From Clostridia bacterium (GTDB taxonomy: Bacteria > Bacillota > Sulfobacillia > RBS10-35 > JAJYVM01): a stretch of DNA of 32,830 nucleotides. Under the pieces are notes generated by a model. The model had not been told where the DNA came from. It searched no databases and saw only the letters and a list, made by a program, of their open reading frames with translations. The position numbers and the translations under genes were made by a program. Shown piece after piece: positions 32,802 through 32,830 of the stretch (its first letter is position 1; the number at the start of each line of letters is the position of its first letter). The stretch lies in the NCBI GenBank assembly GCA_027314765.1, contig DAHVAF010000296.1:1-32830 (forward strand). Direction: 5' to 3'.

Positions 32802-32830
32802 CGGGCGGGTCGCCGGGCGGAGCGCAGCAG

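Overview
The window is very GC-rich DNA (clearly above 65% by eye, not counted). It is densely packed with bacterial metabolic genes and has no phage, IS, CRISPR, rRNA or tRNA that I could support. Strong GGAGG-type ribosome binding sites, frequent GTG and TTG starts, start/stop overlaps (GTGA, ATGA) and a cysteine-rich protein of a kind I associate with spore-forming Bacillota make a high-GC Bacillota (Symbiobacterium/Thermaerobacter-like) my best guess. This is inference; another GC-rich phylum is possible.

Layout. 1-488: two tandem duplications (120-bp and 108-bp periods) at and beyond the 3' end of an ABC permease gene. 389-7746, minus strand: a tightly coupled run hutU > hutI > hutG, then 37 bp later an ABC ATPase and two FtsX-like permeases. 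7852-9293, plus: a BtuF-like cobalamin-binding-family protein without signal peptide and a Gly/Asn/Lys repeat protein with one C-terminal membrane helix. 9630-10253, minus: a protein with 17 cysteines in 207 residues. 10425-10511: a 13-bp tandem repeat in front of an M32 carboxypeptidase gene (plus). 12075-15884: two divergent S9 prolyl-oligopeptidase-family genes, the plus-strand one cut by a single in-frame TAG. 15904-21037, plus: a small HU-like protein, an exported NHL-repeat protein and a 1039-residue BNR/Asp-box propeller protein. 21314-22330, plus: a fumarylacetoacetate-hydrolase-family enzyme. 22365-23889, minus: a class A beta-lactamase-fold protein and an HxlR-type regulator. 24031-24808, plus: a VOC protein and a frameshifted second one. 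25254-26669, plus: a metallo-beta-lactamase/rhodanese fusion. 26874-28436, minus: a gamma-glutamyltransferase family protein. 28570-29685, plus: a beta-propeller lipoprotein. 29660-30880, minus: an MFS transporter. 30897-32801, plus: a DinB-like protein and class II fumarase.

Taken together the region looks like an amino-acid and peptide scavenging neighbourhood: histidine breakdown (no hutH here), carboxypeptidase, two S9 peptidases, gamma-glutamyltransferase, and fumarase in the TCA cycle. Many gene ends, especially convergent ones, carry a perfect GC-rich hairpin without a U-tract, suggesting a shared termination or mRNA-end style. The most unusual items are the amber-split S9 peptidase, the duplicated gene end at the left edge, the 13-bp repeat leader, the Cys-rich and Gly-Asn-Gly-Lys proteins, and an HxlR regulator whose promoter overlaps that of a divergent VOC gene. 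I did not find convincing evidence for a wholly new multi-gene system.
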